The notes beneath the pieces were generated by a model that made no database searches, was not told the origin of the DNA, and saw only the letters and a program-made list of their open reading frames with translations. A stretch of 64,000 bases of DNA from Rhizobium sp. Root708. GTDB lineage: Bacteria; Pseudomonadota; Alphaproteobacteria; Rhizobiales; Rhizobiaceae. The stretch spans positions 271,096 to 335,095 of the forward strand of contig NZ_LMHV01000044.1 of the NCBI RefSeq assembly GCF_001429725.1, read 5' to 3'. How positions within the stretch are numbered: position 1 is the stretch's first letter; every line of letters starts with the position of its first letter. Below are positions 9,114-16,664 of this stretch, piece by piece. The translations under genes and the position numbers were made by a program.

Positions 9114-9225
9114 ACGCCCGCGAGGTCTCGTCAAGAAACCGTCGGGCGGGCTCAAGGCAGTCGAGGAGGTTGCTGGCGCGGGCCTCCTCGGTCTCGCAGT
9201 AGCTTGGAGAAGCGACATATGGCAT
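8941..9225 (-). CDS. small conserved hypothetical protein
   Basis: A 94-residue hydrophilic protein that starts after a near-perfect AAGGAGG. It contains a helical Glu/Lys-rich middle (ASNTEKKEKLILAATEAGW) and no membrane segment or known domain. It lies just downstream of the ferritin-like gene on the same strand, 63 bases apart, so the two probably share the predicted stress promoter. Its 3' part overlaps the extended C-terminus of the hydrolase on the other strand. Confidence 0.6.
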   Translation of the reverse strand: MPYVASPSYCETEEARASNLLDCLEPARRFLDETSRASNTEKKEKLILAATEAGWNEDEVRKTLEREGTPISQQPTGVQAMATIGLIPRSANTP

Positions 9226-9288
9226 TTTTAAATCCTCCTTCTTATTATGTGAACGATGGTCGGCCGCCCGATGGCCGCCGACATCGCG

Positions 9289-9780
9289 TCAGGCAGCCTT
9301 TGCGTTGGCAGCGGAGACCGCCAGCACCGTCAGCTTTTTGTCGGTTGCATCCTCCTCGGCGAGGTTCTGCTCGAGGAGCGGTACGGCTTGCTTCATTCCG
9401 AGCTGTTTCGCCCAGGCGATCAACGTGCCGTAGCGTGCAATTTCATAGTGCTCGACCGCCTGTGCAGACGAGATCAGGCCCGCGTCGAGGGCCGGCGATC
9501 CTTTGAATTCCTCGATGATCTCCTCGCCCTCGGCGAGGATCCCCTGGATGGCTTCACACGTCTTTCCGCGCGCCGCCTTGCCAACTATCTCGAAGACCTG
9601 CTCTAGGCGCTCGATCTGTCCCTGCGTTTCATCGCGATGCTGCAGAAAGGCAGCCTGTCCCTCTTCGGACTGGGCGGCTCTCGCCATCTTCGGCAGCGTC
9701 TTCAAGATTTGCTTTTCGGCGTAATAAATGTCCTTCAGAGTATCGAGAAAGAGATCCTCAAGTGTCTTCGGCGTGGCCAT
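9289..9780 (-). CDS. YciE/YciF ferroxidase-family (DUF892) ferritin-like protein
   Basis: A 163-residue four-helix protein. The opening LEDLFLDTLKDIYYAEKQIL is the family hallmark, followed by Glu/His-bearing helices (HRDETQGQIERLEQVFE, AVEHYEIARYG) that would form a di-iron site. The family is induced by stress in enterobacteria and rhizobia; a role in peroxide or iron handling is inferred. The ATG at 9780 is preceded by GAGGA and matches the family start, so 12 upstream codons are excluded. A GGAAC-N17-GTTT element lies 48 bases upstream. Confidence 0.9.
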   Translation of the reverse strand: MATPKTLEDLFLDTLKDIYYAEKQILKTLPKMARAAQSEEGQAAFLQHRDETQGQIERLEQVFEIVGKAARGKTCEAIQGILAEGEEIIEEFKGSPALDAGLISSAQAVEHYEIARYGTLIAWAKQLGMKQAVPLLEQNLAEEDATDKKLTVLAVSAANAKAA

Positions 9781-9827
9781 TTGTGTCCTCGTTGATTGTT
9801 GAGCTCTAACTGTCAAACCGCGTTTTC

Positions 9828-9853
9828 AAACATAAAACTGTGCTGGATGTTCC
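9828..9853 (-). promoter_or_regulatory. predicted EcfG-type promoter of the ferritin-like gene
   Basis: Minus-strand GGAAC, 17 bases, then GTTT. Spacing and distance to the start fit general-stress promoters. Confidence 0.6.
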
Positions 9854-10216
9854 CATGACCGATCAATCTTTCGGCCGGCCGTCGCGTAAGGTCGAACGAA
9901 GACACCGGTTGCAGGTCGGACGCTGCTACGACTTGGCTTCCGTCCAGAGCCGGCCTGAGTTGCGGACCGTGCCTTTGCAAGCTTTACTGACGGCTCCCCC
10001 CAATACGCTCACCCTATCGAGGGCTGCGACACAGCGCGGCCTGGACCTCGCTTCCCCATGCTGAGCACCGGCGAGGAACCGATATCTTGCCGCGTCGGAA
10101 CCATCCCGGTCAGCCAGCTTGAAGCGAAGCGCAGGAGGGACCGCCTGGAGATAGCTCCGTTCGACCTCCAGCTCGAATAAGGTGGAACGGTACCGGCCTC
10201 GCCGATATCCAGCCTG
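9854..10216. other. intergenic, no supported gene
   Basis: A 74-codon plus-strand frame is present, but it lacks a ribosome binding site, has atypical composition and is not accepted. No terminator was seen. Confidence 0.4.
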
Positions 10217-10450
10217 CTACCTAAGGGGAACTTTCGCGACTATTTTTCCATCTTCGTCGGTGATTTCGAAACTGCGCGGCGCTCGCCCGGTCCTGCGGCA
10301 ACCGAGCGCCTTGAGGATCGCGTTTGAGCCGAAGAGAGCCGCGGTAATTGCAGCGTGGGTGTCGGGAAACACAAGACCTCTTTGATCAACCACACAGTCG
10401 TCGCCAAGCATAACATTAAAGAAGAAGCGCCCTCCCTCGTTGTTGTTCAT
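10217..10450 (-). CDS. DUF6894-family small protein
   Basis: A 77-residue protein. RFFFNVMLGDD then DQRGLVFPDTHAAITAA is the pattern of the DUF6894 family (N-terminal RYFFNV, Asp-Gly turn, then an Ala-rich helix). Its start overlaps the previous gene's stop by ATGA, indicating translational coupling. A second family member lies at 27643. Function unknown; the family is abundant in soil alphaproteobacteria. Confidence 0.75.
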   Translation of the reverse strand: MNNNEGGRFFFNVMLGDDCVVDQRGLVFPDTHAAITAALFGSNAILKALGCRRTGRAPRSFEITDEDGKIVAKVPLR

Positions 10451-10662
10451 CGGATCGAAAGATCGCGTGTAATCGAATGGATGGTCGGAGTGTGCTTCTT
10501 CGCCGACATCAAGATGTCCAATTCAATTGCCGATGGTCCGAAGCGAAAGAAGAGATCTTCCGCGGTACTGCGCGAAAGGCGATATTTCTCTTGGAATTCC
10601 GCGAGTGAGTAGGCAACGCCGCGTAGAGCGCGACGCCGCTCGAAGGGGCGGTCGCCTTGCAT
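10447..10662 (-). CDS. small conserved hypothetical protein coupled to a DUF6894 gene
   Basis: A 71-residue protein with a helix-turn-helix-like middle (YSLAEFQEKYRLSRSTAEDLF) and a basic start. The ATG at 10662 follows GGAGGAAG at the right distance; a GTG four codons earlier is less likely. The 3' end overlaps the DUF6894 start. It may bind nucleic acid, but this is inference. A GGAAC sequence upstream is followed by GATT rather than GTT. Confidence 0.55.
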   Translation of the reverse strand: MQGDRPFERRRALRGVAYSLAEFQEKYRLSRSTAEDLFFRFGPSAIELDILMSAKKHTPTIHSITRDLSIR

Positions 10663-10936
10663 GTCTTCCTCCACAAAACGTCTTTGTCTAATCGATACCG
10701 TCCTAAAAGGTTCCCGGAGTGCCTTTTAAGCGGACCCGGTCCCTGGAACCCGCGTCGCGCCGCGACGTCTTGACGATAAGGCAAAGGCAGAGCCACGCGC
10801 ATGAGCGCGCGTCCGTCGAGCTGTGAAACTTGCGATACGATTCATGGGCTCGGCATCCTACGACCTAGATACCTCCGCGCCATTGCCTGGCGAAAGTCTC
10901 TGCTTGCGCGCAGGGCTGATCGTCATGGCTGCCAAG

Positions 10937-10961
10937 GGAACTTCAGGACGGCATCGTCGTT
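10937..10961 (+). promoter_or_regulatory. predicted EcfG-type promoter, perfect consensus
   Basis: GGAAC, 16 bases, then CGTT, ending 22 bases before the start of a small Pro-rich gene. One of the best general-stress promoter matches in the window. Confidence 0.7.
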
Positions 10962-10983
10962 TCTAAGCCATAGGAGATTTGCA

Positions 10984-11181
10984 ATGCCAACGACCGTCCC
11001 GACCGTCCCCAATCCTGCCGAAACACCGCGTGGACCAATACCTGCTCCCGGCATTCCGGACCGTACGCGCGAGGATCCGCCGCCCACCCCAGTTCAAGAT
11101 CCGTCGGACACGAAAAATCCCAACGATCCGCCGCGAAATCCGGCGCTTATCCCGATTGGCGATCCGGCGGGGGCCGCATAG
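10984..11181 (+). CDS. 65-residue proline-rich protein
   Basis: A small intrinsically disordered protein with Pro at about every third position (TVPTVPNPAETPRGP) and no hydrophobic helix. ATAGGAGATTTGCA precedes the ATG. The frame is open upstream, but the promoter and ribosome binding site fix the start. Function unknown; expression under general stress is inferred from the promoter. Confidence 0.65.
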   Translation: MPTTVPTVPNPAETPRGPIPAPGIPDRTREDPPPTPVQDPSDTKNPNDPPRNPALIPIGDPAGAA

Positions 11182-11323
11182 GCCCTCAACTCCGTGTGCG
11201 TGGGAAAGGGTCAATTAACGCCGTACGAACATCGACCGGCCGGAAATCCTCAGACATCCCCAACATTCAGAAGACCGACACTCTCGCGCCGAGCGTGCTT
11301 GTTGATTGCCTCGGCTCTCAAGA

Positions 11324-11941
11324 TCAAGCGTTCGACGTAACGCCAGGATAGGCACTCTTCCGCAGTAGGCTCGCAAGGTGTACCGCATTGATCGCAAGCA
11401 CAACGTTTTGTGCCACTGCTTCGGGCACGGTCTTGAGATCGCGAAAATTGGTACTACCCATCGCCTCGCCAACCCAATAGGCGACGGCGCTTGCCGGGAT
11501 TGTAAAGCCAACATCGTTCAGCGCCTGGTAGATTTCTGCCGAAACGTGATGAGCGCCATCCTCGTTTCCTACGACACAGACCACCCCTACCTTGCCATAC
11601 GAAACCATCCGGCCCTTGTCGTCGATCTCCTCGAGGAACGCGTCCATTCTTTCGAGCGCACGTTTTGCGACGCTCGATGGCTGGCCAAGCCAGATGGGGG
11701 TACCAAGGACTAGGATGTCGGCCGCAAGAAGCTTCTTGCGAATGGCGGGCCAATCGTCTCCCTCTCCTTCATCCGACGTTACTCCAGGCATGATGTTGAA
11801 ATCGGCAAGCCTGACAATCTCGTGACTCACGCCATATTGTTCCAGAGCCTCGAGAACCAAGCCTAGCATCCGCTCGGTGGAGGACGCAGATGCATCGGTG
11901 CGATTCAGTGTTGCGTTCAATGCGATTGCCTTCAGAGCCAT
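11324..11941 (-). CDS. NAD(P)H-dependent oxidoreductase, flavodoxin fold
   Basis: A 205-residue flavodoxin-like protein. The first strand KAIALNATLNRT is followed by an FMN phosphate-binding loop, then ILVLGTPIWLGQPSS, the typical second FMN loop, and VVCVVGNEDGAHH. It probably reduces quinones or other acceptors with FMN. The ATG at 11941 has AAGGAGGAAATCATCA upstream; the frame extends 90 codons further but without a start signal. A larger relative lies at 20142. Confidence 0.8.
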   Translation of the reverse strand: MALKAIALNATLNRTDASASSTERMLGLVLEALEQYGVSHEIVRLADFNIMPGVTSDEGEGDDWPAIRKKLLAADILVLGTPIWLGQPSSVAKRALERMDAFLEEIDDKGRMVSYGKVGVVCVVGNEDGAHHVSAEIYQALNDVGFTIPASAVAYWVGEAMGSTNFRDLKTVPEAVAQNVVLAINAVHLASLLRKSAYPGVTSNA

Positions 11942-12050
11942 TGATGATTTCCTCCTTGCGATACGGTCCACGGGCAGCAACTGGGGACGACAGCGTAACT
12001 GGTCCGTTGGAAATGGACGGAGGCCCGATGAGCCTCCGCCTGGGAGAAAG

Positions 12051-12383
12051 TCAGTGATTGTCCGGGCACGCGTCGCTGACCGAGGCGCCGCCGCTACCGC
12101 CTTCAGTACCCACGGCGCCGGGCGCCGGGTCGACCGGGCAGCGCGAGCGGTCGACCGTTCCTGTGGCATTCGTGTTGCCGCCGGCGGTACTATTGGTGGA
12201 ATTTGGGTCAATCACCGGCGCCGATGTACCGGTCTGCATCTGGACATCGCCGGAGGCGCCGCCGCCTGCATCCTTGGTGGACCTGTCGCCAGCCATGTTG
12301 TTCGGAACTGGATTGGATTGCGCGAAGGCTGTGGACGCCATTCCAAATGACAGGATGGCTGCAGCCAGAACGTTCATCTTCAT
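12051..12383 (-). CDS. small secreted Gly/Thr/Asn-rich protein
   Basis: A 110-residue protein with a clear signal peptide (MKMNVLAAAILSFGMASTAFA, cleavage after AFA). The mature part is low-complexity and carries two Cys residues that could form a disulfide. GAGGAGACACCTG precedes the ATG at 12383. A GGAAC-N17-GTTC element lies 35 bases upstream, so periplasmic accumulation under stress is likely. Function unknown. Confidence 0.65.
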   Translation of the reverse strand: MKMNVLAAAILSFGMASTAFAQSNPVPNNMAGDRSTKDAGGGASGDVQMQTGTSAPVIDPNSTNSTAGGNTNATGTVDRSRCPVDPAPGAVGTEGGSGGASVSDACPDNH

Positions 12384-12417
12384 CAGGTGTCTCCTCGTTT
12401 GGGATGTTACGAGATGC

Positions 12418-12443
12418 GAACCCTGGCGCGGGGTCCTTGTTCC
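12418..12443 (-). promoter_or_regulatory. predicted EcfG-type promoter of the secreted protein gene
   Basis: Minus-strand GGAAC, 17 bases, GTTC, 35 bases before the start codon. Confidence 0.6.
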
Positions 12444-12475
12444 GCTCAACCGCGATTTAATTCGTCACAGCGATC

Positions 12476-12766
12476 TCAACAACAAGGTGCCGTCAAGTGG
12501 TCGGCAAGGCGCAACGCGAAAGCGACAGCCGGCAATGTGGGGTTGGCCTGGCCGGATGTCGGAAGGATCAAACCTCTCGCAATGAACAGGTTCTTCAGGT
12601 CGTGGACCTTGCAATTTCCATCCACCACCCCGTTCGGCGATTGCTCGACATGCGCGTCACGCCGACCTGGTGATATCATCGAGCGCTTGTGCACAGACGA
12701 AAGATTGCAGCTCTCGCCGCAGCCAAAGAAAACCAATGGCCCCTTTCGCCAGTTCGACGCTTGCAA
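12476..12766 (-). pseudogene. C-terminal remnant of a GMC oxidoreductase
   Basis: The frame carries the characteristic end of GMC flavoenzymes: GVVDGNCKVHDLKNLFIA, then ANPTLPAVAFALRLADHL. The FAD domain and catalytic His are absent; upstream sequence on this strand to about 13100 is not recognisable. It is a decayed fragment, distinct from the intact GMC gene at 39112. The remaining sequence up to 13120 contains no supported gene. Confidence 0.7.
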
Positions 12767-13120
12767 CGATCCATGGCGAGATGGGCGGCGATCACCGACC
12801 GAGGAGGCGATGTTCCAAACCCTGTCGCTCCGCGGACCCTTTGGTGCGAGTTTCGTTGATCGCTACTTGTCGTCGAACGGTTCCGGTATCGCCATCGTGA
12901 AGCCTCCGATAGCTCCAACATCGTTCATCGCGAGTTTTCCATCAAATTTTAGGCCGCCAGCGACAAGTGAGCCGAGCCTGACATCCGATGACTGGTCCAA
13001 ACGTTCAGTCTTCGGGTTTCGTCGTTTTCGTACAGAACGACTCACGGGCGGTGCTTCGCATTGATTCCCGCGCGCCATCCTGACAGATTTGGTTCTCACG
13101 CCGTCTCAGCAGGAGTTTGC

Positions 13121-13606
13121 ATGGTCTCGCTCGCACTGTCCGATGGTGTATTCGAACCTCACCCCACGGCCGAACGGCAGCGCTTTCGTCGAGGGAAGTC
13201 GAAAATCGAAGGTTATCGCTTTCTCGTCGTCGAGGACGACCTTCTCATCGCGATGGAGGCGGTCGAGAGACTTTCGCTACTTGGCATGGAGGTCCTTGGC
13301 CCAGCCACAACCGTCGCAGACGCTGTGCAGATGATCGAACACGGCCCTGCAATCGATTGCGCGCTGCTGGATTTCAACCTCAATGGCGAGATGTCATATC
13401 CTGCGGCAGGGCTGCTCAGGATGAAACAGATCCCCTTCGCCTTTGTAAGCGGATATGATGACTGCGTGCTGCCTGGATTTTTCCGGGACGCCCTCGTCTG
13501 CAGCAAGCCGGCAGATTGGGAGACGATCGCAATGCTTGTTGCTCACAGTCGAAGACGCGCAAACCTTACCTTAGATCGGGTCTCAGCCTCTTCCGCTCCG
13601 TCTTGA
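13121..13606 (+). CDS. stand-alone response-regulator receiver protein
   Basis: A 161-residue single-domain receiver. Acidic pair in FLVVEDDLLIAME, phosphoacceptor Asp in CALLDFNLNGE, Ser in FVSGYDD and Lys in CSKP are all present, so it should be phosphorylatable. No output domain follows. It may act as a phosphate sink or by protein-protein contact. AGGAGTTTGC precedes the ATG at 13121. The receiver is most like that of the next gene, suggesting duplication. Confidence 0.85.
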   Translation: MVSLALSDGVFEPHPTAERQRFRRGKSKIEGYRFLVVEDDLLIAMEAVERLSLLGMEVLGPATTVADAVQMIEHGPAIDCALLDFNLNGEMSYPAAGLLRMKQIPFAFVSGYDDCVLPGFFRDALVCSKPADWETIAMLVAHSRRRANLTLDRVSASSAPS

Positions 13607-13703
13607 ATAGATAGCCAGTCAGAGGCACTCGGTTATATCTTGTCGTGCGAAGGTGTTGCCCCATCTATCCCGGATAAGAGCACGGACAGAGCTGAGGTGC
13701 CGC

Positions 13704-14837
13704 ATGATTGCGCGAGAGGCCCTTGCCGGGAAACGCATTCTTCTGGTCGAAGACGATTACTTCACCGTTACCGAGCTATCCTCGCGGCTAGCCGAGATGG
13801 AGGTCGTCGTCGTGGGCATGTCGCCTACGGTAGCGCAAGCGTTGGAGATGATCGCTTCCACGCCTGACCTTGACGGTGCGATCCTCGATATCAACCTCGG
13901 TGGCGAAATGGTGTTTCCGGTCGCGGACGAGCTTGAGCGACAAGGACTACCATTCGTATTCGCGACGGCTTATGCCCCGGAAATCGTACCGGCGCGCCAC
14001 GCCGACAAGATCGTGCTGCGCAAGCCTTTAGACGACGAAGGTCTGGCGCTCGGACTTTCGAGGTCATCCAAGCCAAGGCCGGTGTCAATCGAGGAGGCGT
14101 CAGGCAACCAGATCCTGGCCCTCCTTCCAGAGCATATTCTCTCAGAGCTCCTCCCGGTCCTTCGTCACGTTCAGGTGCCAAGGGGCGCAGTCCTCGAGGT
14201 TGCCGGCCAGTCCATCAGCCGGGTGTATTTTCCGCTTGATTGCATCGCCTCGCTCGTCGCCGTCGGCTCCGCCGGGTCGAGGATCGAGACGGGCCTCATT
14301 GGAAGGGAAGGCATGACCGGCACCGGGATCGCACTTGGCGACGAGCGCACACCGCACGAGCTTATCAATCAGATTGAGGGCGCGACGTTGGCTATGGCGG
14401 CTCACGATTTCAGGCTCATGTTGAGGAAATATCAGGCACTAGACGTTCTGGCCGGCCGCTTTGCCCGCTCACTCGGCATCCAGGTCAGTCATACGGCGCT
14501 TGCCAACGGAAAGTTCGACATTCGTACGCGATTGGCCAGGTGGCTGCTGATGGTAGATGATCGTGCTGGCACGAGCGCCTTCGGGCTGACCCACGAGTAC
14601 CTGTCGATCATGCTCGGTGCAAGGCGTTCCTCCGTGACGGAGGCAATCCACATCCTTGAAGGCGAGCATCTGATCCGGTCATCCAGAAGCAATCTGGAGA
14701 TTAGAGATCGTCCTCGGTTGATAGAGTTCGCCGGCGAGGCCTACGGAACACCCGAGGCGGAACATCGGCGATTGATGTCCCTTCCCGTGGTCTCGACAAA
14801 TGCTCGTTCTAGAGCCTTGGCTCAAGCGATCGGATAG
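13704..14837 (+). CDS. receiver-Crp/Fnr fusion transcription regulator
   Basis: A 377-residue protein joining two modules. Residues 10-125 are a receiver domain with ILLVEDDYF, phosphoacceptor Asp in AILDINLGGE, Thr in FATAYA and Lys in LRKPL. Residues 145-350 are a Crp/Fnr-like module with VYFPLDCIASLV, ETGLIGREGM and a helix-turn-helix reading YLSIMLGARRSSVTEAIHILEG. Output would be controlled by phosphorylation, possibly together with a ligand. GAGG lies 9 bases before the ATG at 13704. It follows the stand-alone receiver by about 100 bases and may share a histidine kinase with it. Confidence 0.85.
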   Translation: MIAREALAGKRILLVEDDYFTVTELSSRLAEMEVVVVGMSPTVAQALEMIASTPDLDGAILDINLGGEMVFPVADELERQGLPFVFATAYAPEIVPARHADKIVLRKPLDDEGLALGLSRSSKPRPVSIEEASGNQILALLPEHILSELLPVLRHVQVPRGAVLEVAGQSISRVYFPLDCIASLVAVGSAGSRIETGLIGREGMTGTGIALGDERTPHELINQIEGATLAMAAHDFRLMLRKYQALDVLAGRFARSLGIQVSHTALANGKFDIRTRLARWLLMVDDRAGTSAFGLTHEYLSIMLGARRSSVTEAIHILEGEHLIRSSRSNLEIRDRPRLIEFAGEAYGTPEAEHRRLMSLPVVSTNARSRALAQAIG

Positions 14838-14961
14838 TTGCCCAGTGCTGTTGATGCCGCGAGTGGATCCGTGTTTGCGATACCACACCATTCAGACACG
14901 ATCGATCGTCTCGTTTGGCTCGCAGAGAACCGTGACAATGGAACACCCTGCTTAGCCCAGG

Positions 14962-14986
14962 GGAACTTTTGTCCGACAGCGCGGTT
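14962..14986 (+). promoter_or_regulatory. predicted EcfG-type promoter
   Basis: GGAAC, 16 bases, then GGTTT, 33 bases before a small membrane protein gene. Confidence 0.55.
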
Positions 14987-15018
14987 TTTAAACCAACGAA
15001 GATTGGTTGTGGACCGAC

Positions 15019-15189
15019 ATGGCAAAGATTGCTGATGATCCTGTTGAAGCAACGGCACGCTCCCCCGGGGAGAGGAAAACCAAGAGGAAGGCGGCAAAGT
15101 TTGTCATCATCTTGATTGCCGGTGTCGCCCTCGCATTTTTCTTCCTCTATCTTTGCATTATTGTGTGGGCGGCCTTCGGATCTCACTAG
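15019..15189 (+). CDS. 56-residue single-helix membrane protein
   Basis: A basic cytoplasmic N-terminus (GERKTKRKAAK) is followed by one long hydrophobic helix (FVIILIAGVALAFFFLYL) and a short tail. The ribosome binding site is weak; an ATG four codons upstream is also possible. Its placement 33 bases after a GGAAC-N16-GGTT element supports a real stress gene. Function unknown. Confidence 0.55.
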   Translation: MAKIADDPVEATARSPGERKTKRKAAKFVIILIAGVALAFFFLYLCIIVWAAFGSH

Positions 15190-15330
15190 ATAAGAGCAAC
15201 GCGCACGGGGACGCCGCCTCCTTTCGTTGAGGCGAAGTCCCGTCAAACCGCCGGAAGGCGCAGCCCGGCCCCCCTGTGAACACGTTCCAGGTCATTTGCC
15301 GCACCGGCGGGCCCATTTGCCCTGAGATGC

Positions 15331-15354
15331 GGAACCTTGTTGAACCGGTTGGTT
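15331..15354 (+). promoter_or_regulatory. predicted EcfG-type promoter
   Basis: GGAAC, 15 bases, then GGTT (16 bases to GTT), 35 bases before the DUF4174 gene. Confidence 0.5.
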
Positions 15355-15388
15355 AAAACGACGTCGTCCATCGACATAGGAGATGATC

Positions 15389-15799
15389 ATGCTGAAATCG
15401 CTTCTGAAGGAGATCATTGGCGCTGTGCCCAATAGTTCGGAGCGTGCCGAATGCCTCCAGGCTTTTCGCGGCAAATGCCGCGTACTCGTTCTATTCGAAG
15501 GGGCTTCTGACGACAGACCGGAGATCCAGGAAGGTTATCTCACGGACCAGCAGGAGGTCTTGGCGTCGAATGATATAGCGTTGCTGCGAGTTGCCGGGGG
15601 AGGCGTCTTCTCAAGCCTCGAAACCCCGGTCGATATCAGCGTCGACGATCTGCGGGCTGACTTGAACGGCCCATCGCCGGAGGACTTCGAGGCCGTTTTG
15701 GTCGATCGTGACGGAGCTGTCGTTTTCCGTTCTAAGGCACCTGTTCAGTTGTCCGCGATCCTGTCGGCGCTCGACAGTGTTTCAAACCGGAGTAACTGA
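15389..15799 (+). CDS. DUF4174-family protein
   Basis: A 136-residue protein with the DUF4174 pattern: AFRGKCRVLVLFEGASDD at the start, a Q-containing helix, and VLVDRDGAVVFRSKAPV near the end, a thioredoxin-like layout without a CxxC. The ATG at 15389 is chosen over one two codons earlier because AGGAG is then 6 bases away. No signal peptide is evident, although many family members are exported. Stress induction is inferred from the upstream promoter. Confidence 0.75.
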   Translation: MLKSLLKEIIGAVPNSSERAECLQAFRGKCRVLVLFEGASDDRPEIQEGYLTDQQEVLASNDIALLRVAGGGVFSSLETPVDISVDDLRADLNGPSPEDFEAVLVDRDGAVVFRSKAPVQLSAILSALDSVSNRSN

Positions 15800-16029
15800 A
15801 GCTCGGCCTGCAAGCGCAGGAAGATCCGCGACCCTGCCTGGAATCTCGCAATGGGCTCAGACGGTAGGTCAGTACTACCGTTTGGTTCTTGCGCAGCGCC
15901 TCAACCTATTTACTCTGCGTCGGCGCCGGGTGAAAACTCCGATTTCACGGATCGGAAAAACCAGGGTGGGTTAGCGTCAACAGCAGGATATTGTACCCTC
16001 TGCGAAGTGTTTCCAGCCGACCGCCGAAA

Positions 16030-16572
16030 CTAGATTGTCACGGCCTCGCCATAGGTTCGGGCCCCGAGCGAAGAAAGAAGATGCGCGCGTGCCCGTCCGA
16101 CCCGGCTTTTTACGGTGCCGACTTCACAGCGTTCGCGGTGCGCAGTTTCTTCACAGGACATGCCCGATGCGACATGAAGAAGCGTTTCCCGGTAAAGCGG
16201 TAAGAGTTGGGCGATTGCTTTTTCAACGTCGCGGCAATGGAGCGAGAGATCCTGCGACGCCAATACCGCTAGTTCCAACAAGGCGGCGTCCTCAGCAGCA
16301 CCTAGCGGACTGCGCTTTGACATGCGAGAACTGGTCAGGAACGTGTTTCGCATGATCGTGAATGTCCATGATTTGAGGTTGGTGCCCGGCGCAAAGCGCT
16401 CCTTGTTCGCGAGTGCCTTGACAAGCATTTCTTGCACTAGGTCGTCTGCATCGCAGGAGGTTCTTGTCAGCCGCAAGGCAAAGGCACGAAGTGTGGGAAG
16501 CAGTGTAACGAGTTCAGGTTCCAACAGGCACGCTCCATCGTTGACGCAACGAAACAATGGACGCCGTGACAA
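16030..16572 (-). CDS. EcfG/RpoE2-like ECF sigma factor
   Basis: A 180-residue ECF sigma factor. Region 2 reads LPTLRAFALRLTR then DADDLVQEMLVKALAN and GTNLKSWTFTIMRNTF, which resembles the general-stress sigma RpoE2/EcfG of rhizobia. Region 4 reads LPLYRETLLHVASGMSCEETA then EVGTVKSRVGRARAHL. It would direct RNA polymerase to GGAAC-N16/17-GTT promoters, several of which lie in this window. No NepR-type anti-sigma or PhyR-type regulator gene adjoins it, so control would come from elsewhere or from its own promoter. It is probably an accessory paralogue of the chromosomal factor. Confidence 0.8.
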   Translation of the reverse strand: MSRRPLFRCVNDGACLLEPELVTLLPTLRAFALRLTRTSCDADDLVQEMLVKALANKERFAPGTNLKSWTFTIMRNTFLTSSRMSKRSPLGAAEDAALLELAVLASQDLSLHCRDVEKAIAQLLPLYRETLLHVASGMSCEETAHRERCEVGTVKSRVGRARAHLLSSLGARTYGEAVTI

Positions 16573-16664
16573 ACCGTTCCTGGCCTTTACCGTGGGGTCT
16601 GCCAGCGTACGATGTGAAGGACATTCACCGTATTGAAGGTGGGACTGGCGCCAGACCTGAGCGA

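Noticed and set aside
9840..10064. 74-codon plus-strand frame
   Set aside because: No ribosome binding site; it overlaps the predicted promoter of the divergent ferritin-like gene; atypical composition.
10690..10720. GGAAC element upstream of the gene starting at 10662
   Set aside because: GGAAC is followed at the right distance by GATT instead of GTT, so it was not counted as an EcfG promoter.
12387..13064. 225-codon plus-strand frame
   Set aside because: It overlaps the GMC relic on the other strand, has no ribosome binding site and no recognisable motif.
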